DNA from: Microvirga flavescens
Lineage (GTDB): Bacteria > Pseudomonadota > Alphaproteobacteria > Rhizobiales > Beijerinckiaceae
Length of the DNA stretch: 64,000 bases
NCBI RefSeq assembly: GCF_003290125.1
Contig: NZ_QMKH01000002.1
Coordinates: forward strand, 1-64,000
Direction of reading: 5' to 3'
The notes beneath the pieces are model-generated. The model was not told the DNA's origin, searched no databases, and saw only the letters and a program-made list of their open reading frames with translations. Positions 44,181 to 54,336 of this stretch are shown piece by piece. How positions within the stretch are numbered: position 1 is the first letter of the stretch; each line of letters starts with the position of its first letter. The translations under genes and the position numbers were made by a program.

Positions 44181-46708
44181 CAAAGCTCGCCGCCTATCGC
44201 GCCAAGCGCGACTTCACGAAGACATCCGAACCGCGCGGCGGAGCGTCGAACGTGCGCGGCGCATCCTACGTGGTGCAGAAGCACGACGCGACGCGCCTGC
44301 ATTACGACTTTCGGCTCGAACTCGATGGTGCCCTGAAAAGTTGGGCCGTCGCCAAGGGCCCCTCCCTCGACCCCAACGACAAGCGCCTCGCCATCGAGGT
44401 GGAGGATCACCCGCTCGACTATGGCGGTTTCGAAGGCACGATCCCGGAAGGGCAATATGGCGCGGGCACCGTCATGCTGTGGGATCGCGGCACATGGCAA
44501 CCCGATGGCGATCCACACAAGGGCCTTGCCAAGGGGCATTTGAGCTTCACGCTCAATGGCGACAAGCTGAAAGGCCATTGGCATCTTGTGCGCATGCACG
44601 GCAAGCCGCGTGAGCGGCAGGTCCCGTGGCTCCTCATCAAGGGCGACGACGAGTATGCCCGCGCGGAAAACACTCCCGATATTCTCGACGAAGAGCCGTC
44701 ATCCGTCGCCACGGGCCTCTCCCTCGGCGAGATCGCGGCAGGCACGCGCCCGAAGCAAGCCCAACGCAAAACCCGAAAAGCTCCACGCGATCCGCCAGCG
44801 TCAAAGAAAAGGCACGCACGAAGTCATGCTGCCGATCCGATGCCGAACACCATCGAGCCGTGCCTTGCAACACTTGTCGCGAAAGTACCGTCAGGCTCAG
44901 GCTGGCTGCATGAGATCAAATGGGATGGCTATCGCCTCATCGCGGTTCTTGAAGACGGACGGGCAAAGCTCCTCACCCGCAACGGGCTGGACTGGACCGC
45001 ACGCTTTCCGGGGATCGCCAAGGCCTTCGCGGATCTTCCCGTCGAGACGGCGATCATCGATGGCGAGGCCATCGTGGAGGACGAGCGGGGAGTCCCTGAC
45101 TTCTCAGCTTTGCAGCAGGCGCTTTCAAACTCCAACAAGGGTGCTGCTGATGCCGCAATCTTCTATGCGTTTGACCTGCTTTATCTCGATGGCCGCGACG
45201 TGAGAGCACTCCCCCTCATCAAACGTAAGGAAGCTCTCGTGCGATGCCTTGCCGGTGCGGCGAGTAACAGCGTGCTGCGCTATAGCGAGCACATCGTCGC
45301 GCATGGCGAGGAGATGGCGAAGGAAGTATGCCGGCAAGGCCTTGAAGGCGTTGTCTCGAAGCACATGGACAAGCCCTATCGCTCAGGCCGCAATGCGGAC
45401 TGGGTCAAGATCAAGTGCATCAAGGATCAGGAATTCGTCATCGCGGGCTTTGTACCCTCGACCGCCACCAAGAACGCCATCGGCGCGCTGGTGCTCGGCT
45501 ATAATGACGAAGGTCAGTTGACTTACGCCGGGCGCACGGGGACGGGCTTCACCGCCGATCTCGCACGCACGCTCTTCACGCGCTTAAAGCCCCTCAAGAC
45601 CACCTCCTCTCCTTTCACCGAAAAGCTCACAACCGCGCAGCGCCGTGGTGTCGTGTGGGTGAAGCCCGAGCTCGTCGGCCAGGTCGAGTTTCGCAGTTGG
45701 ACGGCGGACAATCTCGTTCGGCAGGCAGCCTTCAAGGGATTGCGCGAAGACAGGAACGCGCGGGAGGTGACGCGCGAGATGCCCGCTTCACCACAGAAAA
45801 GGTCTGTCAGAGCCATGCCCAATGCCGCGACCGAAATTGCCGGCATCACTCTCACACATCCGGATCGCGTGTTGTGGGAGGATCAGGATCTCACGAAAGA
45901 AGAGCTGGCCGCCTATTATCTCGATATCGCCGATTGGATCTTGCCGCACATCGTGGAGCGGCCCTTGACCTTGGTGCGTTGCCCGACAGGCACACGCCAG
46001 ACATGTTTCGTGCAGCGGCACGCCTGGGCCGGGATAGACGATGCGGTTCATCGCGCAAAGGTGCGCGATAAGGACAGCGAGGAGGAAGTGGTTTTCGTTC
46101 GGGATATCCGGGGCGTGATCGCCCTCGTTCAGGCGAGCGCCCTTGAGATCCACACATGGGGCGCAACGCTCGCGAAGCTGGAACGTCCCGACCGCCTGAC
46201 CTTCGATTTCGATCCCGGCGAACATGTGGAATGGCCGCTTATGATCGAAGCCGCACGCACCATGCGCGAGCGCCTGAGACTGCTCGGTCTCGAGAGCTTT
46301 CTCAAACTCACCGGCGGCAAGGGGCTTCATGTGGTCGTGCCGCTCACACCCAAGGCCGGCTGGGAAAACACTTCCGCCTTCGCGCGCGCGATGGCCCGCA
46401 CCATGTCGGCGGACGAGCCGGAGCGCTACACTGCCTCATCCGTGAAGAAGGAGCGCGACGGCAGGATCTTCATCGACTATTTGCGCAACAATCGCAGTGC
46501 GACGGCGATAGCTCCCTACTCTCCCCGCGCACGCACGGGCGCTCCGGTGGCAACGCCCATCGCCTGGGACGAGCTGACGCCGCGCATGAAACCGAATGCC
46601 TTCAGCATCGCGACTTTGCCCAAGCGCCTCAAAGCGTTGCACCAGGACCCTTGGGCGCAGATCGGCAAGGTCGAGCAGACATTGCCGGATCTGAAGCGGC
46701 CTAGATGA
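44177..46708 (+). CDS. ligD: ATP-dependent DNA ligase LigD (three-domain)
   Basis: The protein has 843 residues in the order phosphoesterase, ligase, polymerase. The 3'-phosphoesterase is at about 1-190 (QKHDATRLHYDFRLELDG). The ligase is at about 220-525 with nucleotidyl lysine 248 in IKWDGYRLI. The primase-like polymerase is at about 545-835 (LTHPDRVLWEDQDLTKEEL, FDFDPGE with catalytic Asp residues). LigD works with Ku in bacterial non-homologous end joining. No ku gene is in this window. Its last 8 bases overlap the convergent GST gene. Confidence 0.95.
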   Translation: MAKLAAYRAKRDFTKTSEPRGGASNVRGASYVVQKHDATRLHYDFRLELDGALKSWAVAKGPSLDPNDKRLAIEVEDHPLDYGGFEGTIPEGQYGAGTVMLWDRGTWQPDGDPHKGLAKGHLSFTLNGDKLKGHWHLVRMHGKPRERQVPWLLIKGDDEYARAENTPDILDEEPSSVATGLSLGEIAAGTRPKQAQRKTRKAPRDPPASKKRHARSHAADPMPNTIEPCLATLVAKVPSGSGWLHEIKWDGYRLIAVLEDGRAKLLTRNGLDWTARFPGIAKAFADLPVETAIIDGEAIVEDERGVPDFSALQQALSNSNKGAADAAIFYAFDLLYLDGRDVRALPLIKRKEALVRCLAGAASNSVLRYSEHIVAHGEEMAKEVCRQGLEGVVSKHMDKPYRSGRNADWVKIKCIKDQEFVIAGFVPSTATKNAIGALVLGYNDEGQLTYAGRTGTGFTADLARTLFTRLKPLKTTSSPFTEKLTTAQRRGVVWVKPELVGQVEFRSWTADNLVRQAAFKGLREDRNAREVTREMPASPQKRSVRAMPNAATEIAGITLTHPDRVLWEDQDLTKEELAAYYLDIADWILPHIVERPLTLVRCPTGTRQTCFVQRHAWAGIDDAVHRAKVRDKDSEEEVVFVRDIRGVIALVQASALEIHTWGATLAKLERPDRLTFDFDPGEHVEWPLMIEAARTMRERLRLLGLESFLKLTGGKGLHVVVPLTPKAGWENTSAFARAMARTMSADEPERYTASSVKKERDGRIFIDYLRNNRSATAIAPYSPRARTGAPVATPIAWDELTPRMKPNAFSIATLPKRLKALHQDPWAQIGKVEQTLPDLKRPR

Positions 46709-47336
46709 AGGGCGCTTTCAACCCCTCGACTTCAAACGCCTCCTGCACTGCCGGGCGCGCCAGGACGCGGTCAGCGAGGCGTTGCAGGTTGGGAAGCTCT
46801 CTCGGCGGGCGCGGCATGGCGCGGCCCCAGCGGATCAGCATGAGCAGGAAAAGATCGGCGACGGAAAAACGCTCGCCCAGAAGCCACGTCCTGTCTTCGA
46901 GCTGATTGGAAATCACATCGAACATCCCGGTGAGGCGCTCGCCGGCCTTGCGCTTCACACTCTCGACGGCGGCTTCATCGGTGGTGTGCTCATGCGGATA
47001 GAACCAGGCGCGATATTCGGCCTGCGGCGTGTTCGTGAGGTGGATCATCCACTTGTAGAACTCCGCCCGTTCCGGCGTGCCGGGGGCGGGCGCAAGTCCG
47101 GCCTCCGGGAACTTGTCGCACAGGTGAAGCGCGATCGCCGCCGTCTCGTAAAGAACGAGATCGCCATCCACCAAAACGGGAATGCGCCCGTTCGGATTGA
47201 GCTTCAGATATTCGGGACTCTTCTGCGCGCGGTTGGGCTGATCGACGAACCGCATCTCGAAAGACGCGTTCGCCTCCCGCAAGATCATGTGCGGCAACAG
47301 GCTGGCGTTCCCGGGATAGTAATAAAGCGCAATCAT
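46701..47336 (-). CDS. Glutathione S-transferase family protein
   Basis: The protein has 211 residues. The thioredoxin-like N-domain (MIALYYYPGNASLLPHMIL, then NPNGRIPVLVDGDLVLYET with the cis-Pro and the glutathione-contacting ES-like site ET) is followed by an all-helical C-domain (TWLLGERFSVADLFLL). It is a typical cytosolic GST of unknown substrate. ATG 47336 was chosen; the upstream frame lacks GST features. Confidence 0.9.
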   Translation of the reverse strand: MIALYYYPGNASLLPHMILREANASFEMRFVDQPNRAQKSPEYLKLNPNGRIPVLVDGDLVLYETAAIALHLCDKFPEAGLAPAPGTPERAEFYKWMIHLTNTPQAEYRAWFYPHEHTTDEAAVESVKRKAGERLTGMFDVISNQLEDRTWLLGERFSVADLFLLMLIRWGRAMPRPPRELPNLQRLADRVLARPAVQEAFEVEGLKAPFI

Positions 47337-47461
47337 CGGCTCCCCCTTTGTTCTTTGCCTCTTGGTACGCCCCTGGCCGCCCGCCGTAAAGCGCAGCGTC
47401 ACAGTTTGCCGCAGGCCCATGAAGCTCTATTGTCTCTGTAGAGACTGGGAGGAAAGCCGAC

Positions 47462-48283
47462 ATGTCCGACACGCAGGCCCTCATCAAGAAGTTTCGGGTC
47501 AAGCCGGGCGAGCGCGTCAAGCTGCGCGACGAGGACGCGGGGCAAGAGTCGATCTTTCCCGACAAGGACATCGCAAAAGCGGCGACCGATGTTTTTGCGA
47601 AGGACATCAACAAGCTTCAGGACCGTCTCTACGCGGAGAACAAGCGCGCCCTGCTGGTCGTCCTGCAAGGCACCGACACGGCGGGCAAGGACGGCACCAT
47701 CACCTCCGTCTTCCGCGAGACGAGCCCGCTCGGTGTTTCGGTCACGGCCTTCAGGCAGCCGAGCGAAGAGGAACTCGCTCACGACTTTCTCTGGCGGGTC
47801 CACAAGGCCCTCCCCCGTCGTGGCATGATCGGCATTCTCAACCGCTCGCATTATGAGGATGTGCTCGTCGTGAAGGTGCATCACCTCGTGCCGAAGGATG
47901 TGATCGAGCAGCGCTATGAGCAGATCAACGCGTTCGAGAAGATGCTGACGGAGAACGGCACCGTCATCCTGAAATTCATGCTGCACATTTCCAAGGGCGA
48001 GCAGAAGCAGCGCCTCCAGGATCGTGTCGACGACCCCAACAAGCGATGGAAATTCAACCCCGGCGACCTGAAGGACCGCGAGCATTGGGACGAGTTCCAG
48101 GACGCCTACGAGACCATGCTGCACCGCTGCTCGACGCCCTGGGCTCCCTGGCACGTCATTCCCGCCGACAAGAAATGGGTTCGCGACGCCATCGTCGGCT
48201 CCATCGTCAAGGAAACATTGGAGGAGATGAATCCCTCCTATCCCGAAGTTTCGTGGAAGAAGAGCGACTTCAAGATTTCTTGA
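47462..48283 (+). CDS. Polyphosphate kinase 2 family protein
   Basis: The protein has 273 residues, a single PPK2 domain. Walker A is QGTDTAGKDGT, the lid segment carries SVTAFRQPSEEEL and Walker B follows NRSHYEDVLVV. Single-domain PPK2 enzymes use polyphosphate to phosphorylate nucleoside mono- or diphosphates. A strong GGAGG-type site precedes the ATG. The preferred nucleotide is not predictable here. Confidence 0.93.
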   Translation: MSDTQALIKKFRVKPGERVKLRDEDAGQESIFPDKDIAKAATDVFAKDINKLQDRLYAENKRALLVVLQGTDTAGKDGTITSVFRETSPLGVSVTAFRQPSEEELAHDFLWRVHKALPRRGMIGILNRSHYEDVLVVKVHHLVPKDVIEQRYEQINAFEKMLTENGTVILKFMLHISKGEQKQRLQDRVDDPNKRWKFNPGDLKDREHWDEFQDAYETMLHRCSTPWAPWHVIPADKKWVRDAIVGSIVKETLEEMNPSYPEVSWKKSDFKIS

Positions 48284-48339
48284 AGCGCGCGTGCAGTCCG
48301 GTCTATGTGTCGCCTGATGGCACGAACGGGCGACCCGCG

Positions 48340-49146
48340 ATGACGAACACCGCCGAAATCCTGAAGCTCTTCGACACGCACGTTCGCGGCTGGACGGGCG
48401 AGATCACGGCCGATTTCAGGTTCGAGAAAGACGGACCCGTCGTGCGCATGGTGGGGAACAGCCTGGAGGCTCACAGCAACGCCGTCCTCCTCACGGATCT
48501 TAACTCCTCCAATGCCGAGGCCATCATTGCGCGCGAGATCGCCTTTTTCGGCGCGCAAGGCCGCTCGTTCGAGTGGAAGCACTATAGCCACGACACACCT
48601 GCCGAACTGCCGGACCTGCTGACGAAGGCCGGCTTTCTGCCTGAGGCGCAGGAGGTCTTCGTGGCCTTCGACACCGAACAGAAGATCGAAAGCCCGGCCC
48701 TTCCTGCGGAGGTTGAGATCCGGGCCCTGACCGATGCGGCGAGCATTCAGAACGCCATCACATGGGTCAATGTCGCCGTATATGGCGATGCTGCTTATGC
48801 GGCGTGGCTTGCGAACACCATCGCCGCCGAGAAGCAGGCCAACCCGGACGGGCTGAGCCTTTATGCCGCCTACGCCGATGAGGAGCCCGTCAGCATCGCG
48901 TGGATGCGCCACCAGCGCGGCGATCTTTTCGGAGGGCTCTTCGGCGGCTCCACCGTCGAAGGCTGGCGCGGCAAGGGCATCTACTCCACCCTCGTCGCCA
49001 TGCGGGCCGCCGAGGCGAAGGAACGCGGCGGTCGATGGCTCACCGTCGATTGCAGCCCCATGAGCCTGCCCATTCTGGAGCGGCGGGGGTTCCAGCGCCT
49101 GAGCGTCATCACGCCCTTTATCTGGGCCCCTCCGAAAGAATCGTAA
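48340..49146 (+). CDS. GNAT family N-acetyltransferase
   Basis: A protein of 268 residues. The C-terminal half holds the acetyl-CoA fold with the GNAT motif A in relaxed form (TVEGWRGKGIYSTLV) and ILERRGFQRL near the end. The N-terminal half looks like a second, degenerate GNAT-like domain. It follows the PPK2 gene by 56 bases on the same strand. The acceptor is unknown. ATG 48340 was chosen at the start of the conserved part. Confidence 0.8.
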   Translation: MTNTAEILKLFDTHVRGWTGEITADFRFEKDGPVVRMVGNSLEAHSNAVLLTDLNSSNAEAIIAREIAFFGAQGRSFEWKHYSHDTPAELPDLLTKAGFLPEAQEVFVAFDTEQKIESPALPAEVEIRALTDAASIQNAITWVNVAVYGDAAYAAWLANTIAAEKQANPDGLSLYAAYADEEPVSIAWMRHQRGDLFGGLFGGSTVEGWRGKGIYSTLVAMRAAEAKERGGRWLTVDCSPMSLPILERRGFQRLSVITPFIWAPPKES

Positions 49147-49201
49147 CAATACGAAGCGAAGCAGACTTGCCGGAACGACGGCGGCGGACAACATTAGAGG
49201 T

Positions 49202-50038
49202 ATGAAGAACATACTCGTCCCCGTCGAAGACCACGGCGTTGTCGAGCAAGCGCTCGAGACCGCGCTTCTCCTTGCCCGCACCTTCGGCAGCTATATCGAA
49301 GGCATGGCCGTCTCCTCGGAATATCCCGTCGTCCTGCCGGTCGATATCGCCATCGGAGTCCCCTCCCCCTACACGCCCGAGAGCCGGGCGGACATCGCCA
49401 AGGCATGCCGCGAGCGGTTCGAGGGCCTCATGCTCTCGAAAGGCATCGCCCGTGCGGCACAGGGCGTCCCCGGGCCTTCCTTCGGCTGGCGGCAGGATGG
49501 GCTCATGGACGATGCCGATATCGGCTCCTATGGCCGCGTATTCGACATCACCGTGCTCGGGCGTCCGGACGGGTCCGACGGTCAAACGCGACTGGCGACA
49601 GTGGAGGCGGCTCTTTTCGAGACGGGCCGTCCCGTCCTGATCGCGCCGCCACAGGCTCCCCGCACGTTCGACCAGACGGCAGTGATCGCCTGGAACCGCA
49701 GCACGGAAACGGCGCGCGCTGTGTCGGCCTCCATGCCCCTTCTCACCAGGGCGCAGCGTGTGGTCGTGCTGGAACTCGAAGGATGGGGAACCAGCGGCCC
49801 TTCGGGCGGGGAATTGTCTCGCGCCTTGCGCAACCACGGCATCAATGCGGAAGCCGTCACCGCCGCCGATCCGCAGAACAAGCCCGGCGAGACGATCCTC
49901 ACGGAAGCCGCCGCGCTGGGATGCGATCTCCTCATCAAGGGGGCCTACACCCAAAGCCGCCTCAGGCAGATGTTCTTCGGCGGCGCGACAAGCCACATCC
50001 TGGCGAACACGACCATTCCCGTGCTCATGGCGCACTAG
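49202..50038 (+). CDS. Universal stress protein with two Usp-like halves
   Basis: The protein has 278 residues. It opens MKNILVPVEDHGVVEQAL and its second half starts AVIAWNRSTETARAV, the usual layout of tandem Usp proteins. Only the C-terminal half has a good nucleotide-binding signature (GGATSHILANTTIPVLMA). It is encoded 55 bases after the GNAT gene. It may act in stress survival; a precise role is unknown. Confidence 0.85.
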   Translation: MKNILVPVEDHGVVEQALETALLLARTFGSYIEGMAVSSEYPVVLPVDIAIGVPSPYTPESRADIAKACRERFEGLMLSKGIARAAQGVPGPSFGWRQDGLMDDADIGSYGRVFDITVLGRPDGSDGQTRLATVEAALFETGRPVLIAPPQAPRTFDQTAVIAWNRSTETARAVSASMPLLTRAQRVVVLELEGWGTSGPSGGELSRALRNHGINAEAVTAADPQNKPGETILTEAAALGCDLLIKGAYTQSRLRQMFFGGATSHILANTTIPVLMAH

Positions 50039-50121
50039 GATCCAAGAGCGTCTGTCACGGCCAAGGTCTCGACTTTCCCGCACCACCTCATAAGTTTCCG
50101 TCAGCGACGAAGGAGACGATT

Positions 50122-50328
50122 ATGCGACGTTCCGCAATCTGCTGTGGTGTGATCCTGGGTGCTCTCGCCCTGGCGGGATGTCAGTCGGCCAGGGCCCCCG
50201 GCGTCTTCAACGCGGGATCGGTCGCGCCTCCACCCTCGCTGGCCGCCACGAAGCAGAAGGCCACAGCCTCGAGCCCCGCAACGCCGAGAACCGGTGCATC
50301 GCGAAGGTCGCTCACGGTGCCTCAATAA
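50122..50328 (+). CDS. Small lipoprotein
   Basis: The protein has 68 residues. A signal peptide with lipobox LAGC (Cys about 20, LGALALAGCQSAR) predicts a lipid-anchored small protein. The mature part is rich in Ala, Ser, Pro and Thr and likely unstructured. AGGAG six bases before the ATG supports the start. No family was recognised. It lies between the tandem Usp gene and another small exported protein. Confidence 0.7.
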   Translation: MRRSAICCGVILGALALAGCQSARAPGVFNAGSVAPPPSLAATKQKATASSPATPRTGASRRSLTVPQ

Positions 50329-50434
50329 AAGAGTTGGTCGAGGAACAACGTCTCCTCCAGGTGGATGGAAAATACCGGGCCTGCCCTAGAATTATTGTAG
50401 CACCCGGCATCCGACGCCTCGGAGATCGACCACG

Positions 50435-50746
50435 ATGAACTTCGTGTCCGCTCTATTTCTCACCGGTCAGTTGATCCTTCCTGCAGCAGACGGACCACCC
50501 CGTCTGGATGTTCAACAAAGTTGCAAATCCGCCATGAAGCTCGACCCTCAAACCGGCAGCGTCGATGCATGCATGAAAGACGAGAATGATGCACTCGCCG
50601 AACTGAAGCGGTTATGGACAACCTTTCCCGCGGGCGACAGGGCGCGCTGTACCACGGAGACGAGCACCGGCGGCGCGCCAAGTTATGTGGAGTTGATTAC
50701 CTGCCTCCAGATCGCGCAGGACGCGCGGCAGGCTCCAAAGAACTGA
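50435..50746 (+). CDS. Small exported protein of unknown function
   Basis: The protein has 103 residues. The first ~18 are hydrophobic and signal-like (FVSALFLTGQLILPAA). The mature part has four cysteines, in SCKSAM, DACMKDE, RARCTTE and LITCLQ, which could form two disulfides. No family name is assigned. GGAG lies 10 bases before the ATG. The cysteine pattern and exported start argue for a real gene. Confidence 0.65.
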   Translation: MNFVSALFLTGQLILPAADGPPRLDVQQSCKSAMKLDPQTGSVDACMKDENDALAELKRLWTTFPAGDRARCTTETSTGGAPSYVELITCLQIAQDARQAPKN

Positions 50747-50848
50747 CCGGCGAAGAAGATAAAGAGAACCCTAGGGAAAACACCTGATGGAAGCGGAGCG
50801 GCAGCGCCAAAAATAATGAAAGCGCGGCACCGCACGGGAGACTGTCTC

Positions 50849-52495
50849 ATGAACGACATCTCAACACCCTCTTTCGAAGCCTATGAGAAACTCAGCCCGT
50901 TCGAGATCAAGGACAAACTGATCGAACTTGCCAAGGACAGCTCGAAAAAGGCCGCGCTGGTGATGCTCAATGCCGGGCGCGGCAATCCCAACTGGGTTGC
51001 CACGACTCCTCGGGATGCTTTCTTCCTTCTCGGGCAATTCGCGATGGAGGAATGTCGGCGAGAGAGGAACGAACCGAACATGGGTGGCATGCCGCAACCC
51101 AAGGGCATCGCCCAGCGGCTCGAAATATTTCTCAAGTCGCGACAGGACATGCCCGGCGCGGACATGCTCAAGCAGATGGTTCCGTTCGCCGTATCGAAGT
51201 TCAGCTTTGAGCCGGATGCCTTCGTCCATGAACTGGTCGATTCCATCGTCGGCGACAATTATCCAGTCCCCGACCGCATGCTGCGCCATGCCGAGAGGAT
51301 CGTTCACGATTACCTGATCTGGGCGATGTGCGACAGCAAATCACCGGGCGGGCAGTTCGATCTCTTCGCGGTCGAAGGCGGCACGGCAGCCATGTGCTAC
51401 ACCTTCAAAGCGCTCATACAAAACCATATCCTGCACAAGGGCGACACGATCGCACTCGGCACGCCGATCTTCACGCCTTATCTCGAAATTCCGCATCTCA
51501 ACGACTACGAGTTCAACGTCGTCCCCATTCGGGCCCCTCAAGAAAGCCTCTTTCAATATACCGACGAGGAATTGAAGAAGCTGGAAGATCCGAAGATCAA
51601 GGCGTTCTTCCTCGTCAATCCGGGCAACCCGACCTCCGCCGCGATCCTGCCGGAGGTGAGAGAGAAGATCGTCAAGCTCGTCAAAGAGAAGCGACCGGAT
51701 CTCATCATTCTCACCGATGATGTCTACGGCACTTTCGTGCCGCATTTCCGCTCGCTCATGGCGGAACTGCCGCACAACACGATCGGCGTCTACTCCTACT
51801 CGAAATACTTCGGCTGCACGGGATGGCGGCTCGGCGTCATTGCGCTGCATCAGGACAACATCATCGACAAGATGATCGCCAAACACCCGAAGGCCATCAC
51901 CGAACAGCTCAACAAGCGCTACGGCTCTCTCACGCTGAAGCCGGAGGAGATGAAGTTCATCGACCGCATGGTCGCCGATAGCCGAGACGTCGCACTCAAT
52001 CACACGGCGGGCCTCTCCATTCCGCAGCAAGTGCAGATGACCCTGTTCTCGCTGTTCCAGATGCTGGACAAGGAGGAGACCTACCGCAAGGCGACCATGG
52101 AGATCTGCCACCGCCGTGCGGCAGCGATGATAGAGGGCCTGGGGCTAGATCCAAAGACCGGAACGCACCCGCAGTTCGCCGCCTATTACGGGCTCATCGA
52201 CTTCGAATTCTGGCTCAAGAAATATCTGGGCGAGGATGTCGCGAAGTTCGTGCGCGAGCACTACCATCCGCTGGATATCGTATTCCGCCTCGCGCGCGAG
52301 CATGCCCTCGTTCTACTGAACGGCGGTGGGTTCGAAGCGCCTGACTGGTCCGTGCGCGTGTCCTTCGCCAACCTGCCGGACGATGTCTACGACGATATCG
52401 GGCGAATGGTCCGCTCCGTCGCCGCCGCCTATGTGGAAGCGTACCGTTTCTCGCACGGAAAAGCCGGCACGCCTGCCACAGCAAAGAAAAAGTGA
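50849..52495 (+). CDS. aspD: Bifunctional aspartate transaminase/aspartate 4-decarboxylase
   Basis: This fold-type I PLP enzyme of 548 residues has the length of aspartate beta-decarboxylases, longer than plain aminotransferases. Signatures: GGTAAMCYTF, NPGNPTSA, ILTDDVYGTF and SYSKYFGCTGWRLG with the Schiff-base lysine at about 319. It converts L-aspartate to L-alanine and CO2. The next gene is the matching antiporter, which strongly supports the call. ATG 50849 has GGGAG eight bases upstream. Confidence 0.93.
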   Translation: MNDISTPSFEAYEKLSPFEIKDKLIELAKDSSKKAALVMLNAGRGNPNWVATTPRDAFFLLGQFAMEECRRERNEPNMGGMPQPKGIAQRLEIFLKSRQDMPGADMLKQMVPFAVSKFSFEPDAFVHELVDSIVGDNYPVPDRMLRHAERIVHDYLIWAMCDSKSPGGQFDLFAVEGGTAAMCYTFKALIQNHILHKGDTIALGTPIFTPYLEIPHLNDYEFNVVPIRAPQESLFQYTDEELKKLEDPKIKAFFLVNPGNPTSAAILPEVREKIVKLVKEKRPDLIILTDDVYGTFVPHFRSLMAELPHNTIGVYSYSKYFGCTGWRLGVIALHQDNIIDKMIAKHPKAITEQLNKRYGSLTLKPEEMKFIDRMVADSRDVALNHTAGLSIPQQVQMTLFSLFQMLDKEETYRKATMEICHRRAAAMIEGLGLDPKTGTHPQFAAYYGLIDFEFWLKKYLGEDVAKFVREHYHPLDIVFRLAREHALVLLNGGGFEAPDWSVRVSFANLPDDVYDDIGRMVRSVAAAYVEAYRFSHGKAGTPATAKKK

Positions 52496-52548
52496 AGGAA
52501 CGCGCGCGGTAACTAACCGGACATCACCGACCGCCAGGGAGCGAAGCG

Positions 52549-54318
52549 ATGATCGAGTGGTTCTTTCATACGTTGCGAAGCTATCCGGAGATTGCGATCT
52601 TTCTGTCGCTCGCCATCGGCTATTACGTAGGCTCCTTCACCTTCAAGGGTCTCGGCCTCGGCGCGGTGACAGCGACACTTCTTGCGGCGATCTTGATCGG
52701 GCAGATCGGCATCACGGTATCTCCGACCGTGAAATCCGTATTCTTCCTCATGTTCCTATTCGCCATCGGCTACAGTGTCGGCCCGCAATTCGTGCGTGGC
52801 ATTGCGCGTGACGGTTTACCGCAGGCGCTGTTCGCAGCCATCATCTGCGTTCTTTGCCTCGCCACCGCTTACATCGCCGCACGCATTGCAGGGTACGATC
52901 TCGGCTCTTCGGCGGGTCTTTATGCGGGGGCCACGACGATCTCGGCTTCCATGGGTCTCGCGACGGACGCCATCAACCGGTTAGGTCTTCCCGCCGATCA
53001 GACCAAGCCGTTGCTCGATGCTATTCCGGTGGCCTACGCAGTGACCTACATTTTCGGCACGGTCGGCTCCGCAATCATTCTGGCGATCATCGGCCCTGCG
53101 CTTTTGCGCATCGATCTCGCAGCGGAATGCAAGCGCTACGAGGCGGAGCACGGTGGAAAGAAAGAACTCGGCGGGGCTGGTAGCGCATGGCATCGTTTCG
53201 CGTTGCGCGCATTCCGCGTGCGCGAAGGCGGCGTCGTCGTGGGTAAAAGCGTTCGCGAAGTCGAAGCCATGGTGCCCGAGGCGCGCGTCTTCATTGAGCG
53301 CATCCGGCGTGACGGTAAAATTCAGGAAGCCACGGAAGACATGGTCTTGCAGGCGGGCGATGTCATCGCCCTCGCGGGGCGGAGGGACATACTGGTTGAT
53401 CTGGTCTCGCCTCCACCCAGCGGCGGCCCGGGGGGCATCAAGCCCGCAGGCGATGGTAAGATCCTGCTGCCGACCGGACAGGAAGTCGCGCCCGCAGACG
53501 AGGTGGACGATCCGGAGCTTCTCGCTGTTCCGGCAGGCGGCGTCGACATCTATGTCACCAATCGCGAAGCGGACGGCATAAGCCTGCTCGAGCTTTCACA
53601 ATGGCCCACCGCGCGCGGCGTGTTCCTGCGCAAGATCACACGAGGCGCAACGGCGACGGAAATTCCGATTCTTGCCGACACCAAGATCCATCGTGGCGAC
53701 ATCCTCACTGTCGTGGGCCGTACGCAGGATATCGACAAAGCGGCGAAAGCTCTGGGTTATGCCGACAAGGCGACGGATGTCGCCGACGTCGCCTTCATCG
53801 GCGCAGCGATTACATTCGGCGCCTTGGTCGGCGCTCTCGTGTTCAAGATCGGAGCGGTGCCGCTCACACTTTCGACATCCGGCGGCGCACTCATCTCCGG
53901 CTTGTTCTTCGGCTGGCTGCGCTCGGTCCGCCCGACCTTCGGTCGCATTCCCTCGTCCACCGTCTGGTTCATGAACTCGGTCGGTCTCAACGTTTTCATT
54001 GCCGTCGTCGGCATCTCGTCCGGGCCGAGCTTCGTCGCAGGACTTCAGCAACTCGGCATCAGTCTCTTTCTGTGGGGGATTGTCGTCACCACGATCCCGC
54101 TCATCATCAGCATCTATATGGGCAAATACCTCTTCCGCTTCGACCCCGCGATCCTGCTTGGCTGCATCGCCGGTGCACGCACGACGACAGCGGCTCTCGG
54201 CATGATAACCGAACGCGCCAAGAGCCAGATCCCCGGGCTCGGCTACACGGTCACCTATGCCGTCAGCAATACGCTCCTCACGATCTGGGGCATGGTGATC
54301 GTGATATTGCTAAGCTGA
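52549..54318 (+). CDS. aspT: Aspartate:alanine antiporter AspT
   Basis: The protein has 589 residues. Two membrane halves of about five helices each (the first starting [21 protein letters not shown]; the second with [18 protein letters not shown]) enclose two TrkA-C/RCK_C-type cytoplasmic domains (about 220-285 and 325-400). This is the AspT (AAE) layout. Exchange of aspartate for alanine plus intracellular decarboxylation makes an electrogenic cycle that consumes a proton inside. It is translated 53 bases after aspD. Confidence 0.92.
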   Translation: MIEWFFHTLRSYPEIAIFLSLAIGYYVGSFTFKGLGLGAVTATLLAAILIGQIGITVSPTVKSVFFLMFLFAIGYSVGPQFVRGIARDGLPQALFAAIICVLCLATAYIAARIAGYDLGSSAGLYAGATTISASMGLATDAINRLGLPADQTKPLLDAIPVAYAVTYIFGTVGSAIILAIIGPALLRIDLAAECKRYEAEHGGKKELGGAGSAWHRFALRAFRVREGGVVVGKSVREVEAMVPEARVFIERIRRDGKIQEATEDMVLQAGDVIALAGRRDILVDLVSPPPSGGPGGIKPAGDGKILLPTGQEVAPADEVDDPELLAVPAGGVDIYVTNREADGISLLELSQWPTARGVFLRKITRGATATEIPILADTKIHRGDILTVVGRTQDIDKAAKALGYADKATDVADVAFIGAAITFGALVGALVFKIGAVPLTLSTSGGALISGLFFGWLRSVRPTFGRIPSSTVWFMNSVGLNVFIAVVGISSGPSFVAGLQQLGISLFLWGIVVTTIPLIISIYMGKYLFRFDPAILLGCIAGARTTTAALGMITERAKSQIPGLGYTVTYAVSNTLLTIWGMVIVILLS

Positions 54319-54336
54319 TCTCTCGAGGAGAGGACA

